Positions 21,190 to 33,894 of a stretch of DNA of 64,000 nt are shown one piece after another (position 1 is the stretch's first letter; every line of letters starts with the position of its first letter). Under the pieces are notes generated by a model. That model made no database searches. It saw only the letters and a list, made by a program, of their open reading frames with translations, and was not told the DNA's origin. Origin of the DNA: Dromiciops gliroides (taxonomy: Eukaryota > Chordata > Mammalia > Microbiotheria > Microbiotheriidae); assembly GCF_019393635.1 (NCBI RefSeq), contig NC_057862.1, forward strand, positions 411,722,169 to 411,786,168. Direction: 5' to 3'. A program made the position numbers and the translations under genes.

Positions 21190-22610
21190 TTTTTATTATA
21201 TTGGCATGGCCCAAGCATATATAATGAATATCTTTCCAATTATTTAAAGCTATCTTCTTTTTTATAGAGTGTTTTATAGTTGCATCTATACAATTCCTAT
21301 ATGTTTCTTAGATACACATATTGTATATATTCTGTCTCTTCCTGCTGAGTTTTCTCGGTCATTTATAACAAAGTTAATGATTTCATTTCCTGAAATTATT
21401 AATTGTGTCAGTTATTTTTTTGGTCTTTCTTTGATCACTTTGGGGTACAGACCTAGAAGTGGTATAGCTAGGTTAAAGGGTATGCACAGTTTATTGATTT
21501 GGGGGCATAGTTACAAATTGCTTTCCAGAATGTCTTTACCAATTCACCAGTTCCACCAGCTGTGCATTAGTGTATCTGTTTTCCCATATCTCCTCCAATA
21601 TTCATCATTTTTCTCTTTTGTCATCTTTACCAAACTTATAGGTATGATGTGGAATCTCAGATTTGCTTTAATTTGCATTTCCCTAATAATGGTTTAGAGC
21701 ATTTTTATTATGATTGTTGATGGCTTGGATTTCTTCCTTAGAAAACTTTGACCATTATCAATTGGAGAATTGAACTTAGTTTTATAAATTTGAACCACTT
21801 CTTTATATTTCTGGGATATAATCTTTATCAGATAAAATTGCTACAAAGATCTTTTCCCATTAACCTATTTCTCTTCTATTTTTTTTTTTTTAGTGAGGCA
21901 ATTGGGGTTAAGTGACTTGCCCAGGGTCACACAGCTAGTAAGTGTTAAGTGTCTGAGGCCACATTTGAACTCAGGTACTCCTGACTCCAGGGCTGGTACT
22001 CTATCCACTGTGCCACCTACCTGCCCCCTCTCTTCTAATTTTAACCATATTAGGCTCATTTGTGCAAAATTGTTTTTAATTTTCTAGAATCAAAATTGTC
22101 CATTTTTATCTTATGTGATACGCTCTTCAAACATGGACTTTTCCCATATCTATAGACCTGAAAGGTAATTTCTTCCATGTGTTCTCTAATTTATTTATGC
22201 TATAACCTTTTATATAGAGGTCATATATAGATTTGGAGATTATCTTGGTATAAGGTGTAAGATGTTGGTCTAAACCTATTTTTGCCAGATTGCTTTACTG
22301 TCCAGTTTTCCCAGCATTGTTTTTTTTTTAATTTTTGAGTCCTTCCCTTACCCACTAATACTTCGTAACTGGGGTTTTTGGGTTTATTGAACACTATGCT
22401 ACTGTTTCTTCACTTCTCTCTGTACTGTATACAATTTGTTGTACTGACTGACCTTTCTCTTTTTATTTTCTTAATCAGTTCTAAAATGTTTTAATGATGT
22501 CTGTTTTGTAATATAGTTTGAGATATGATACTGATAGAACCCTGAGATTCTTGATCTTTTGTTCCTTCAGATGAATTTTGTCATTATTTTTTCTATTGCA
22601 GTTTTTAGAT
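21190..22610 (-). mobile_element. L1 LINE 3' part (rearranged locus, left block)
   Basis: Antisense L1: TTTGGGGTACAGACCTAGAA, CCAGAATGTCTTTACCAATT, AATGGTTTAGAGCATTTTTA and TTGTGCAAAATTGTTTTTAA. A 142-codon open frame at 21269-21697 is only the antisense reading. Interrupted by a SINE at 21879. Confidence 0.8.
21879..22028 (-). mobile_element. tRNA-derived SINE inside L1
   Basis: Full minus-strand copy flanked by TCTCTTCTA on both sides. Confidence 0.95.
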
Positions 22611-23260
22611 GAAAACTTACAAAAACATAGAATACTCAAATTGACAAAAGAAGAAATGGACTAATGACCCAATATGAGAAAAAGATATTGAACAAGCCAC
22701 AAATTAAGCCCTAAAAAACCCCTCCAGGAATAGTTGGAATTTGAAACTAAGTAAATCAAATATTCAAAGAACAAATAACTATGATATTACATAAACTGTT
22801 AATAATAATAAGAAAGAATGGCACCCTCACAATCTCTATGATACAAATATGATCCCTAATCTTGATACCTAAATCAGGGAGAAACAAAGCAGACAAAATT
22901 ATCATTTACTTGAAGATGATATAATTATTTACTTAGAAAACCCTAAAGAATCAAAGAAAAAAAAATTAACTAAAGCAAGAAATTCAGCAAAGTTTCAGGA
23001 TAAAAAAATAAATCTATACAAATCATCAGCATTACTGTATTTCTTCAACAAAAGACATCAAGAAGAGCTAAAAAGTGAAATGCCACTCAAAATAGCTATA
23101 AAAGCTATAACATGTTTCAGAATGTATCATTCAGGAGGCAGCCAAGAGCTATATATGAATCCAACTACAAAACACTCTAGAGAAATAAAGATAGACCAAG
23201 ATAATCTGAGAAACCCATGGGTGGGTTGAGGCAATATAATAAAAATGAAAATGCCAACTA
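22611..23260 (+). mobile_element. L1 ORF2 fragment in inverted orientation
   Basis: Sense ORF2 sequence between two antisense blocks. It contains a broken reverse-transcriptase start (TTGACAAAAGAAGAAATGGA), then CATTTACTTGAAGATGATAT and TACTTAGAAAACCCTAAAGA, which decode to an L1-like DDxxxYLENPK motif. It is internally deleted. Confidence 0.75.
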
Positions 23261-24360
23261 AATTAATTTACTTACTCAGTACTGTATCAACCAAATTGCC
23301 TAAGGGATATTCCACAATTTCTTCTTCTGTTCTTTTCTATTTTTGATACAATTTTCTTTTTCCTTTATCTCTTTTTAATATCAAATAGCTATTTTATTAT
23401 ATTTTTTAAAAAATCAGTTCTAGTTTTATTAATTTCTTCTTTAATTTTTAGAATTTTTCCTTCATTGCTTATTTGGGGATTTTTTTCTTATTTGTTGCTG
23501 TTCAAATCTTTTTTAGCTGCATGCCTAATTCATTGATTTGTCCTTTCTTTTGTTAATGAAAGTATTTAGAGATATATATTTTCCCCTAAGAACAATTTTA
23601 GCTGGTTTCCAAATGTATGGGTATACTGTCTCATTATTGTAATTTTCTTTTATGAAATGTTCTATTTAACAGTTTTCTTAGATCCATAAGTTCTTTAGAA
23701 TTATGTCATTTAGTCTCCAAATATTTAAATTTTTTTCTTTGAGTCCTTTATTGAAAATAATTTTATTACATTATAATCAGTAAATGATGTGTATAATGTT
23801 TAGGCTTTTCTATATTTTGGGGAAAGCCTTAATGTTCTAAAACATGGACAATTTTTGTAAAGTGTGCCCCACATTGCTGAAAAGTATGTACATTACTTTC
23901 TATTCCCATTGAAAAGGACCAGAGATCTATCATCTTTAATATTTCTGAAATTCATTCTGTTCCTTAACTTCTTTCTTGTTTATCATTTGGTTACATTTGT
24001 TCATATCTGCAAGGGATACATTAAGGTCTCCCACTGTTATAGTTTTAATATTTCTATTTCCGATTCGATTAACTTTTCTTTTAAGTGTATAGATGGTATG
24101 CTATTAAGTATTTATGTTAAATATTGATAGCGATTTATCATCTCTGATTTGTTAAAGCATAATATAATTTCCCTGCTTATCTGATTTTATGTCTATATTT
24201 GCCTTAGGCTTATCTGACATCATGTTTGCTACCCTTGCCTTTTTTTTAGTTCTGCTGAAGCATAATTGATATTGCCCTAGTCCCTCATTTTAACTCTACG
24301 TGAATCTTTGTGATTCAAGTGTGTTTCTTACAAACAATATATTACAACATGTTTCCAGAT
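23261..24360 (-). mobile_element. L1 ORF2 5' half (rearranged locus, right block)
   Basis: Antisense L1 from the region upstream of the reverse transcriptase: GTTTCCAAATGTATGGGTAT, ATTACATTATAATCAGTAAA, GGTCTCCCACTGTTATAGTT. Many stops in the sense frame. Confidence 0.72.
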
Positions 24361-24394
24361 TCTCTTTTCTTTTTTTTCTTTCATTCTTTTTCTT

Positions 24395-24540
24395 GGGGGG
24401 GGGGGGGCAGGCAATGAGGGTTAAGTGACTTGCCCAGGGTCACACAACTAATACGTGTCAAGTGTCTAAGGCCAGATTTAAACTCAGGTCCTCCTGAATC
24501 CAGGGCTGGTGCTTTATCCACTGTGCCACCTAGCTGCCCT
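24395..24540 (-). mobile_element. tRNA-derived SINE
   Basis: Full minus-strand copy preceded by a (G)13 run in place of poly-T. Confidence 0.93.
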
Positions 24541-25560
24541 GCAGTCTATTTTCTAATACATTTTACTATTCTCTTCTGTTTTATGTGTGAGTTCATACCA
24601 TTCAATTTCATGGTAATTGTTAATATGTATTTCTCTTTATCCTATACTCTTGTACTTTTTCCTTTCTTTGTTCCCACCCTCCTATTTACAAATAGGTGGT
24701 AAAAGAGAAGGAGTTTGGGGTGGCTAGGTGGCGCAGTTGATAAAGCACCGGCCCTGGATTCAGGAGTTCCTGAGTTTAAATCCAGCCTCAGACACTTGAC
24801 ACTTACTAGCTGTGTGACCTTGGGCAAGTCACTTAAGCCCCATTGCCCTACCAAAAAAAAAAAAAAGAGAGAAGGAGTTTGCTTGACATGTGATTTATAA
24901 ATGAAATAGCCTGTTTCTTCTCTGTGGGAGCTTTTCTGTCCCACTTGCATGCACCAAATCCCAGGTTTTTACCCTTTATTCTTTTCCTTTTAATCTTTGC
25001 TTCACATTCCTCTCTAAAGCATTCTGATTTGCTTGGCTTATGACTATTTCCTTACCTCTCCTCCTCTCCTTCTTAGATCTTCCATTTGCCCTACCTTGTC
25101 CCTGTCTCTCCTTTTTCCCTTTGGAGATTAATGTATTTCTATACTGAAATCTCTGTTTATAGGTATGTAATTATGTTCAATCTTCCTTTATCTCTTCCAG
25201 ATGAAAGAAAGGTTCATAGTATGCCTGTTTTCTCCCTCCCCTTTTCTCTGTGATTATATACTTTTCATCTTATGTACCTCTATTATGTGATAATGATTTC
25301 TCTCCATTTCCTCCTTTCTTCCCCAGTATAGTCCACTGCCCCTCCCTCACATTTTTATCTTCTCCTTCTGTCAAAATAGAACAAAATCACCCACAGACCC
25401 TAAGCCATTTTTAACTTTTTCTATGATTCTTAAAGATATTATGGTTTTTAGATCTGTTTCTTATCCTATATTAAGATGGAAACAATTCATCCCCACATTT
25501 TCCTTCTGATGAAACAAAGATGTATATAAGGTTTTCTTATCCGAAACCAATGTACTGCTT
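24541..25560 (-). mobile_element. Probable L1 5' region
   Basis: Pyrimidine-rich sequence that continues the antisense L1 block, with a SINE at 24717. It resembles the 5' part of old L1 elements, but I am not sure of the assignment. Confidence 0.4.
24717..24867 (+). mobile_element. tRNA-derived SINE
   Basis: Full copy with a perfect 13-bp duplication AGAGAAGGAGTTT (24704-24716, 24868-24880). Confidence 0.96.
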
Positions 25561-26449
25561 ATTCCACAGAAATACACTACCTCTTGTGATTAAAATAATT
25601 TAAGCCCATGTTCTTCTGCACCTCTGCAATGGATACTGTCCAGAACAAGAGCTAGACACTGTCTAAAGGAATTTCAGTATTCATGGTACTTGTATTCAGA
25701 GTGCTCACTCCCTAAAATTCTGTTTCAGTATAACCCGAATCTTCCCCTTTATTGAAAGGAATCTCCATTCATTTCTCTGTTGCCCCCAGGAAGGGCTTTC
25801 TAATTTATATTTCTATGTCCTTGTCATCTTCAGCTACTCCCCACACCCCACATTTCTCTCTGAAGCAGTGAAACAGGAGAGATTGACAGTCATGTTCAAT
25901 TTGTACAGACTATCTTGGATCTGAGCTATTTAAAATGGTTTTTTTTTTTTTGATAGAGTCAGTTTAAGTAATGCAGTGCCCCTGTCTCTTTGAAAACTGG
26001 TAACCCCAGGGAGGAGATGGAATTAACCAGGGAGGAGGAGATCAGTTGTGTTAATATTTTAATCACTAGCTCCTTTAACACATTGGTCACATTCATTAAA
26101 TATGATTAATTTGCAGGCTTTGTTTGAAAATGGATCAGTTTTCCTAGTGGCAAGGCACCCACTACCATATCAGTGCCTGAGAATGTCCCCAAAAGTACTG
26201 ACTCCTCTTATGCAACATACCTCCATATCCTATGTGCCTTATCCTCATCAAAAATATTGATCTACTCTGGCTATTTTCCTATGATGCTGTTCCACAAACT
26301 TGTTTTAGTTAGCTCTCTTGCAGACTATACATGCCCCTTTAACACTCCCAGACATGACTCAAATCTACTTTCTGGTTCAGAGAGTACAATAGCCCAGACT
26401 GATCTCAACATTGAGAAGAAATCATGGTCCCTCTGAACTACAAATTGCA
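25561..26449. other. Unassigned sequence
   Basis: Nothing recognised. The 87-codon frame at 26173-26436 has no visible domain. Confidence 0.5.
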
Positions 26450-26690
26450 AGATCAATCAATCAACAAACATTTATTAAATGGCCACTTTGTGCCAAGCAC
26501 TGTTTTAGATGCTCATCAGTTCTCAAACTCCTATTGCATAATAATGCTGCAATAGTTAGTTGTGTTTCTGTCTTATTGTTCTAATGAGGTTAGGAAGTAT
26601 TTCTTATGGAAACCTTGTATCTTATCCAACACCTAGCAAAATACTCTGTACACAGTAGAGGCTTAGTAAATATTTATTGACTGTTGAACG
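26450..26690. repeat. Two L2 3' ends, head to head
   Basis: AACAAACATTTATTAAATGG and TTTGTGCCAAGCACTG are an antisense L2 end. GCTTAGTAAATATTTATTGA near 26670 is a sense L2 end. Confidence 0.65.
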
Positions 26691-26699
26691 AATATTAGT

Positions 26700-27655
26700 T
26701 CATATTTTCATGTTGACAGTGGCTTTCTGCAGGGAAAATGCTTTAACTTATAGGAGTAACTAACAGTGGAGATCTCAGATGCTGTGGCAGTACCTGACCA
26801 ATAACAACATGTGGGTGGCTCCCCCTTGAACTGTGTGTAGGGCTTCTGGGGGCTGCCTCTGACATCTGAAAACAACCAAGGTTCATGCAGAAGAGAAAGT
26901 GAAGTGAAATTGTGAGTTAGAAAATTGTTCCTTACCTTCATTCACTTATAGTATAGTAAGAAAGGTAAGATCTAACTGATTATTTATTGTGCTAGAAGTC
27001 TAATATAAATATTAGGGAATACCAATCCATTACTACTCCAATGTTGTTTGTTTATTTTGGGGGTGAGGGGTTAGTTTTGCAACTCAGTTTGACTCAAGTC
27101 TTCATCTAGCTCATCCTTTACCAATTGGCCAGTTAGGTTTCATAATTACAATAGCTAAGCATTTAATTGGGACAGAATGAGAAAGTAAATAGAATCATTT
27201 TTGTGGTTCCCTCATACTGACATTTCTTGTCTCTCACCGACTTACAGGCTAACAGAAAAGGAAGCATTCCTCAAAAAACGCACTCCTGATGAAGGGTTAT
27301 ACCAGAGCTGGAACACCTCTTAAGCAATTGTCTGTGCCTCAGCCTTTTTGGCATATTCTCTCAAGGCTGGTGTAGGCCTAGGAGAGGTAGCCCTTACTTC
27401 TGCTACTCCTCTATACCACAGCTGCAACTGCCAATGAGTAATTCAGAAATGTGCCTCTTTTCAACTGCTTTTTCACTTTTCATCAAGTCTCTGCCATGCA
27501 AATTGCATAACTCTCAAGGAGGCACTTAATATCATGGAGGGAAGGGGCAGAACCAGTAACCTTCACCTTACATTCTTGCTATTATGGTAGGAAATCCCTA
27601 TTCCTCTTAAGTAGTATTATGACAAGTACTTTATGACAAGTCTATTAGAGGCGTG
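26700..27655. other. Unassigned sequence
   Basis: No gene or repeat recognised in this interval. Confidence 0.5.
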
Positions 27656-27659
27656 TAAA

Positions 27660-27960
27660 ACAAAATGCTAGGTAACATCTATGGGGAGGAAGGCTATTAC
27701 CAATTCCAGGAAAATCAGGGGAAGCTTCATGGAAGAGACAGTATTTGAATCTGGCTTTAAAGGGTAGGTAGAAATTCAACCAATAAAGAAGAAGCCTGAG
27801 GATCTTGCAGGCTTAGAAAACTGTGACCAAAGAGATGAAGATGGCAAAATGCATAAAACATTGGGGGGATGCCATCTAAACCAGGTAAGCTGAGATATGG
27901 AGTGAACAGAGAGCAGTAATATGAGGTAATTTTAGAATCAGAAAGAGACAGCACTAATTA
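27660..27960 (-). mobile_element. L2 fragment
   Basis: CTTCATGGAAGAGACAGTAT and TGAATCTGGCTTTAAAGG are the reverse of the L2 3' coding end. Confidence 0.65.
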
Positions 27961-27993
27961 GCCACCATGACCTCTGTTAAGAATCCAGCCCTG

Positions 27994-28142
27994 AGGGGCA
28001 GCTAGGTGGCATAGTGGATAAAGCACAGGCCCTGGATTCAGGAGGACCTCAGTTCAAATCAGGCCTCAGACACTTGACACTTACTAGCTGTGTGACCCTT
28101 GGCAAGTCACTTAACCCTCATTGCCCTGCAAAAAAAAAAAAA
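27994..28142 (+). mobile_element. tRNA-derived SINE
   Basis: Full copy flanked by AAGAATCCAGCCCTG and AAGAATCCAACCCTG. Confidence 0.97.
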
Positions 28143-28159
28143 AAGAATCCAACCCTGGC

Positions 28160-29640
28160 TCTTAGGCTGTGATCACCTCACACCAGCTTCTCTGAGCACT
28201 AGTTCATCTCACTGAAACTGGTCAAGGAAATTTTACTTTCACTATTTTCTAAACTTTCAGTGACAAAATCCTACCCTGAAGCACCAAGCTTCCTTCACTT
28301 TCCTTGGATTTGGAGTCAGTTTGCCATCAGAAATACACCCAATTTCCTGCCCTTATTTTCTATTACTGGCAGGATCTCTTGATTTTGTGGTCTTGGCTCT
28401 TATTACCCTCTTTCCCAATTACCCTTCTCTCCCTATACTGCAGACTGTAAGGATGTTTTTCTGGGGGTCCATTTAGAAAGGAAAAAGGAACATACAAAAT
28501 TCAGAAATCATATATTAGGAATTTCTGTCTAGATGATATTGCCATGATGCTTTGGATTCCAGAGATCTTCATTGATAAGAAGAAAGTTTTGAATGCTACA
28601 ACTCAAAGTGTGTGGTGGAGGACATCCAAGGAAAGATGTCTCTTGCTGAGTGTAGGGCATTTTGAAGAAAGGTCTGGGAAGAAGATACTAAAAGAAAAAG
28701 ATGATAGCTGTTTTACCTAATCCCTTCTAGAACTAGCAAGAGACCTGTGTTATCATGTCCAATTCCCATGTTGTTACATGGGCAGGTAAGAACTCCATCA
28801 TATTTTCCAGAGCAACAAAAGCCAAGACCGTCCTCTACACTTCCTAACCCCCTCTCTGGTGGATATATTCTATTTAATATTTCAGTAATCCCTAGGGCAG
28901 AGGTGACCAGCTGGAGACTGAAGGGTAAGTGATTCATATACCCCTTACCCTTTTATGACCAGTATTGAGGACTCCACTCAATCCTGCCTTGACCATCAGA
29001 ATCTCGGAATCATCAGCTGCCTTACCATTCATATAACTCACTGCCACCAGCTGTCTACTACTTACTCAGGGATGGATAATCAAATTAATATTACCATTGC
29101 TACTCAAATCAGCTCTCAGCATCAGAATTTTTCTCTACTCAAATCAATTCTGTGGAGCCTATCTAGTCATCAGCTGATTCCATGTCAGTTTCTCTGATTC
29201 TGTCAAATTCTCAGCTCTGTTTGCTTCTCAGCAACATTGGCTTCTGGCTTCTATAGGTAACTTCTAATATCTGCTTCCACTTTGAATTTCCTGGCTTCTC
29301 ATGTGGCTTCCTATGCCTAGTAATCCATCTTTATCTTAAATTGAAAAACCCCAAATACACATTTCAGTAAGATAAAACACAGTCAATATGTAATTTTCCC
29401 ATAGTCCCTCAAAAGTTTGCTGATTCAGTTTCCCAGCAATAAACTTACAAGTTCTTAAAATAGTCATATGTAAATCAACTGCTGGGAAACAAAGCATTGT
29501 AGCCATCAGCCAGTACCTTTGCCTCAGAGAGAGGCTGCTTTTTTTCTCAGCTTCTCTCAGAACTATGTTTTTCTTGAGCTGCTTTTCTCTCTACGTCTCC
29601 ACAAATTTCTTTTTAATGCCCCTTTCTGTAAATAAAAATG
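28160..29640. other. Unassigned sequence
   Basis: About 1.5 kb with no recognised repeat and no credible coding frame. The frames near 28713-29197 are under 81 codons. Confidence 0.5.
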
Positions 29641-29689
29641 TCCACATATGAAAGAATCAATACTTTATCCATATCAGCCCCATTCCTCC

Positions 29690-29965
29690 CATATATCTGT
29701 CCCACTCTATCCTACTTTTCCATATTACCTTCTGTAATATTCATTCTATTATTAGTAAATTATACTTCATATTAGATTGCATGAATTACTGTATTTAGTT
29801 TTCTAGGCACATGTTCCTACTTCCTCCATTTCCAAACAGAATGTAAGCTTTTTTGAGGATAGAGATTTAAAAAACAAACAAACAAAACACTTCATATTCC
29901 TAGTGCCTAGTCCAGTGCTTAGCACATAGTAAATGTTTAATAAATGCTTGTTGAATTGAATTTTG
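29690..29965 (+). repeat. L2 3' end
   Basis: Ends with AGTGCTTAGCACATAGTAAA and TGTTTAATAAATGCTTGTTG, the typical L2 terminus. Confidence 0.82.
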
Positions 29966-30169
29966 GGATTCACTGCCTCAGGCATCCTGGATCAAACTCA
30001 ATCTCCAGCTCACTTTTAGCTGTAATGAAATCCTCCTGATAGGATGGCAGATTTTGGATATTCCAGGTAAATTATTGGTAATGGTTTACCTATAATTTCC
30101 TCCCTTGTAAAAAGTTACAAACAACAACAACAGTATCGATAGATCCTATTTTTAAGGTTCATAATATAA

Positions 30170-30370
30170 CATACTTCACACATATTAGCTCATTTTATCC
30201 TTGAATCAATCCTGTGAGGTGTTACTATTATATATCCCTGTTTTATAGATGAGGGAACTGAGGCTAAGAAACTTGTCTAGGATCACATGGCTAGAGTCTG
30301 AGGCAGGATTGGAACTCTAGTTTTGCTGACTTGAAGTCTAGCACCATGCTCTACTGTCTCTGAGATAAGG
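30170..30370 (-). repeat. MIR-type repeat
   Basis: TAGCTCATTTTATCCTTGAA, then GATGAGGGAACTGAGGCTAA and a GTCTGAGGCAGGATTGGAAC stretch, MIR read in reverse. Confidence 0.7.
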
Positions 30371-30798
30371 AAATGCAGGTAAGGTAAGTTAAGGCAGTAT
30401 TGTCTTCATTTTAAAAATCATAAAGAATGCATATAGATCACCCCTCAAACTCACAATAGCCTTTCTTTTTCACCTTTTCTTTCACTTTTTGTTTTCAAAC
30501 ACTAAAAAAATCAGCATGATCTTCACTTGAGCTGCAAATTCCCTTGCAAAGAATAGGACCCTAAGAAAATAGGACACAGGGTTTTTGATGGTACAATGAG
30601 AACTGTTAGGAGTAAGGATCTCAACTATATGTAATGAGGATATATATCTAGGCAGAACATCTTGGTCAAGAATCTTGGAGAATCTGACGGGCTCAGACAA
30701 GATGATGACAGGAGAGGTATTGAAGAGAAACTTCCTCACAGTTTTTAGTAGGTTATTCCTGGAATCAGTTCAAAGCACTTTTCTATTGGAAAATCATA

Positions 30799-30953
30799 GG
30801 GGGCAACTAGATGGCGCAGTGGATAGAGCACCAACCCTGGATTCAGGAGGACGTGAGTTCAAATCCGACCTCAGACACTTAATAATTACTAGCTGTGTAA
30901 CCCTAGGCAAGTCACTTAACCCCAATTGACACATATACACACACACACACAAA
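30799..30953 (+). mobile_element. tRNA-derived SINE
   Basis: Full copy with a (CA)n tail. Flanked by GAAAATCATAGG and GAAAAACATAGG. Confidence 0.94.
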
Positions 30954-30961
30954 AGAAAAAC

Positions 30962-31140
30962 ATAGGATTATAAAGTTAAAGCTGGAAGAAACCTCAGAGA
31001 CCATACAGTTCAACTATATTATTTAACAAATGAGGAAACTAATGCCCAGGGAGAATAAGGGACTTGTTGAAAGTCACAAACCAGAGCCAGATGCTAGGTG
31101 CTTTGACTCCAGGACCAATATTCTTTCCACTGTGCTATGA
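30962..31140 (-). repeat. L3/MIR3-type fragment
   Basis: AAAGCTGGAAGAAACCTCAG, AAATGAGGAAACTAATGCCC and a terminal CCACTGTGCTATGA, a layout also seen at 34283 and 55010. Confidence 0.6.
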
Positions 31141-31144
31141 ATCC

Positions 31145-32199
31145 TTCGAACAAGAAATAAAATGATTCTGACTTTACTGCAGTTATTAGGATAAGATTCA
31201 AGACAAAGAACCATTTACACTAGCCAAATACATAATCCTTCTTTTAGAATGGAGAGAGTTTGCTCCCTTTCTTATTCTGAGCAACTGGGTTGGCCAAGTT
31301 AGAAAGCAGTGGGAGAGCCCCCTTCTCCTCTTTTCTCTGATCCTAGAGACCTCTTCCTGCAGCCAGCTCCAACTTCCTTTGTTTTGGACCTCAGGCAACC
31401 AAAAGTACCTCTCCTGCTCAAGATCCCAAATAGTCCAGCCAGCATCAAAGCCCTAGAAGCCCAAAGACTCTAAAACCCAAAGCATTCCCATCCTTAAAAA
31501 AGCCACAAAATGGCCCATTACACCTGAGAAATGCCACTTGTAGTTCATAATTCCATTGCTACTTCTATTAAAGGTCCCACATGAGTCTTCTGCTATCTGT
31601 AGCCTAGGCTAGGCTAGTTTAGGTGGGAGGAAAGGGAAGATCTACCTCTCTATTCCCATTTGCCTAGTACTTTTCTGAATGATGAGTTTCTCTGTTCCAT
31701 TAGTATGCAATATGATTGTATTTCTATGGTGGCCCTTGATACTTTCTTTCACTGTGTGTCTTAGACCTTTTCCCCTCCCTCTCCCTATACAATGGAGACA
31801 GTCATATCTTACATCTCTTGTCCTCAAGAAAGACCCAGAGCCCATTTAAGTGCTATAATTCAGGAAAAAGGAGGAAAAAGACATTCATTCTTGGCCAGCT
31901 ATGCCTGGCTGGCACCCCAACTCATAAGAAAAAAAAATGCATGTTATTTTTGCTTTTATCAAAACCTTCAGGGACGGTTTGTGAGAGCAAAGTCAGCCTA
32001 CCCACTTGTCCAGCTTCTCCAGTGGCATATTAAAATCCCAGGTTGAATAGGAAGCTCTATTTGCACTCATTTCAGAATTGATGGCAGCAGAGTAGAAGAT
32101 TGTAATCTGCTTGGTATTTAATTTGTATTTCCAGATAATAACAATGGTAGTAACAATTTGTCCTGCCATGGTCCCTTTCATCTGAGAATCTCAAGAGTG
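31145..32199. other. Unassigned sequence
   Basis: No recognised repeat, gene or RNA. Overlapping 84- and 71-codon frames near 31800-32046 lack domains. Confidence 0.5.
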
Positions 32200-32770
32200 C
32201 TTTTCCTTGGAAATAATAAATTAAGTCACAAGGCCTCTGTGAAAAAGATTAAAGTGAAAATATGAATTTGAAGAACCACTTTACTGCCTACATTTTTACC
32301 TGCAACATAAATATATAAATATTTTTCTTCTAAATCTTTCCTTTATAAAACAGAAAAGAAGAAAGAAAAAGCCTTGTGTGGAATGATACAATCCCAGAAG
32401 AACAGATGGGCAATGCACTATCATACCAAAGTATTCCTGTGCTGAATTAAACCTTTCTTCTGAGTGCAAGGCTATGATAATTAAACAAGATACCCCATAA
32501 GGAAGTGTGCTGATTAATAAATTCTTTGATTACCAGGTATGATAAGTACACCTCCAATCAATACAATTGCCTGAAAGCTCCAAATTAGAAATTGCACAAT
32601 AAAACATAAATGAAGGGTACTAGGTTTGGGTGGCTTTAATTACAGGGAATGATTAATTGATCATTCAAATAGTATTGATCTATGACTTATTTAATTCCCT
32701 GCAATTTAATTTGTCAAATTTGACCCCAGATAACTGATTCTTTGCTCAATTATTGCTCTCCCTAGAAGTG
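32200..32770. promoter_or_regulatory. Candidate conserved non-coding element
   Basis: Repeat-free, AT-rich and dense in homeodomain-type cores: near-palindromic AATGATTAATTGATCATT (about 32648-32665), several TTAAT/ATTAA sites, TGATTAATAAATTC and TTTGATTACC. The composition resembles developmental enhancers. Conservation cannot be tested here. Confidence 0.35.
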
Positions 32771-32819
32771 ATAAGATTGATGGAAGGGGAATGGTTAGAA
32801 ACCATAAGCCAAACACTGC

Positions 32820-33430
32820 TATGTTCAAAGGACCCATCATTTTCTGTCTCTATGCCTTGGCTCACACCAATTCCTCTTGCCCCAAAGGCCCTGCCTTCTC
32901 TCTACCTGCCCACCCCCTACTTGGACTTTAGGGACAAATTCAAGACATACCTGTTTGAATCCATTGACCAAACAGGGCAAACCAAGTTAAAAAGCAGCCT
33001 AGAAGACATCACCCATGACCACATGAATACCTCCTGTGGGCAGAGAACACAAACCACCTCAGTAAGAAGACTAAAACTCTTGGGAATCAGGGAGAGTTTG
33101 ACCAATTCCCTGGCTTACTCTGTATTTTGGCTTCCTCATCAAGTACAGACTTCCTCGCCCTGGATTGCTACTCTAGCTTCTAATCTTCTGCTCAGCCACA
33201 TGGATCTTTGTACTCTCTAGGATCTTTGTATCCATCTGAATAGATTTTGGTTTAGAATTGCTTTCCCCCCAAGTTATACTCTGCATGGAGCTTTCTCAAA
33301 GACTGCCACATGATGACACCTGCCCCATGTCATCATCTCTCCCCTGAAGCTTTCCTTGTCACTCTAGTTGACAAATATCTCCTTTATTTGAACTCCTGTA
33401 ACCCTAATATCATATATAAATTATTTATAT
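32820..33430 (+). repeat. Possible degraded L2
   Basis: CTTTAGGGACAAATTCAAGA near 32927 and GCTTTCCTTGTCACTCTAG near 33350 resemble the L2 3' coding end. It includes a 155-codon open frame with no recognised domain. Weak call. Confidence 0.35.
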
Positions 33431-33439
33431 ATTTATATA

Positions 33440-33810
33440 TCTGGTCCTGGCATCAAGAAGACCTGAATTTTGGGTAGCTAGGTGGTGCAGTGGATAAAGC
33501 ACCTGCCCTGGATTCAGGAGGACCTGAGTTCAAATCCAGCCTCAGACACTTGACACTTACTAGCTGAGTGACCCTGGGCAAGTCACTTAACCCTCACTGC
33601 CCTGCAAAGAAAAGAAAAAAAAAGAAAGAAAAAAACCCTGAATTTGAAGCCTGTCTCAGATAACACTAGCTGTGTGACCCTGGACAAGTCAGCCTTCATT
33701 TTCTCAACTGCAAAATGGAGTTGATGATGGCCAACTCATAGGCTTGTTGTGAGATAATAAATGTAAGGTGCTTTGCAAACCTTAGAGTGTATTATTAGCA
33801 TTCATCAGGT
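33440..33810 (+). repeat. MIR/Mar-type CORE-SINE split by a SINE
   Basis: TCAAGAAGACCTGAATTT at the left and, after the inserted SINE, CTGTCTCAGATAACACTAGC, TGTGACCCTGGACAAGTCAG and GTGAGATAATAAATGTAAGG. Removing the insert restores a normal element. Confidence 0.72.
33471..33635 (+). mobile_element. tRNA-derived SINE inside older SINE
   Basis: Full copy with an A/G-rich tail, flanked by ACCTGAATTT and CCCTGAATTT. Confidence 0.93.
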
Positions 33811-33894
33811 AGCCTCATCATGCACTATTTTATATTATTCTCTCCTTTTTATATGTACATCTTAGACCCCACTCTCCTTCCACCTCCCAGATAC

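Noticed and set aside
21269..21697. 142-codon open frame
   Set aside because: It is the antisense of an L1 ORF2 end; not a gene.
21893..22087. Recurrent peptides such as GLSDLPRVTQLVSVKCLRP across the window
   Set aside because: This is the same antisense SINE read each time. Its spread reflects repeat copies, not a protein family.
24715..24900. Recurrent peptide GVPEFKSSLRHLTLTSCVTL across the window
   Set aside because: This is the sense reading of the SINE, again repeated with each copy.
32753..33220. 155-codon open frame
   Set aside because: No domain is recognisable, it does not need an ATG to start where listed, and parts resemble degraded L2. Not enough to call a gene.
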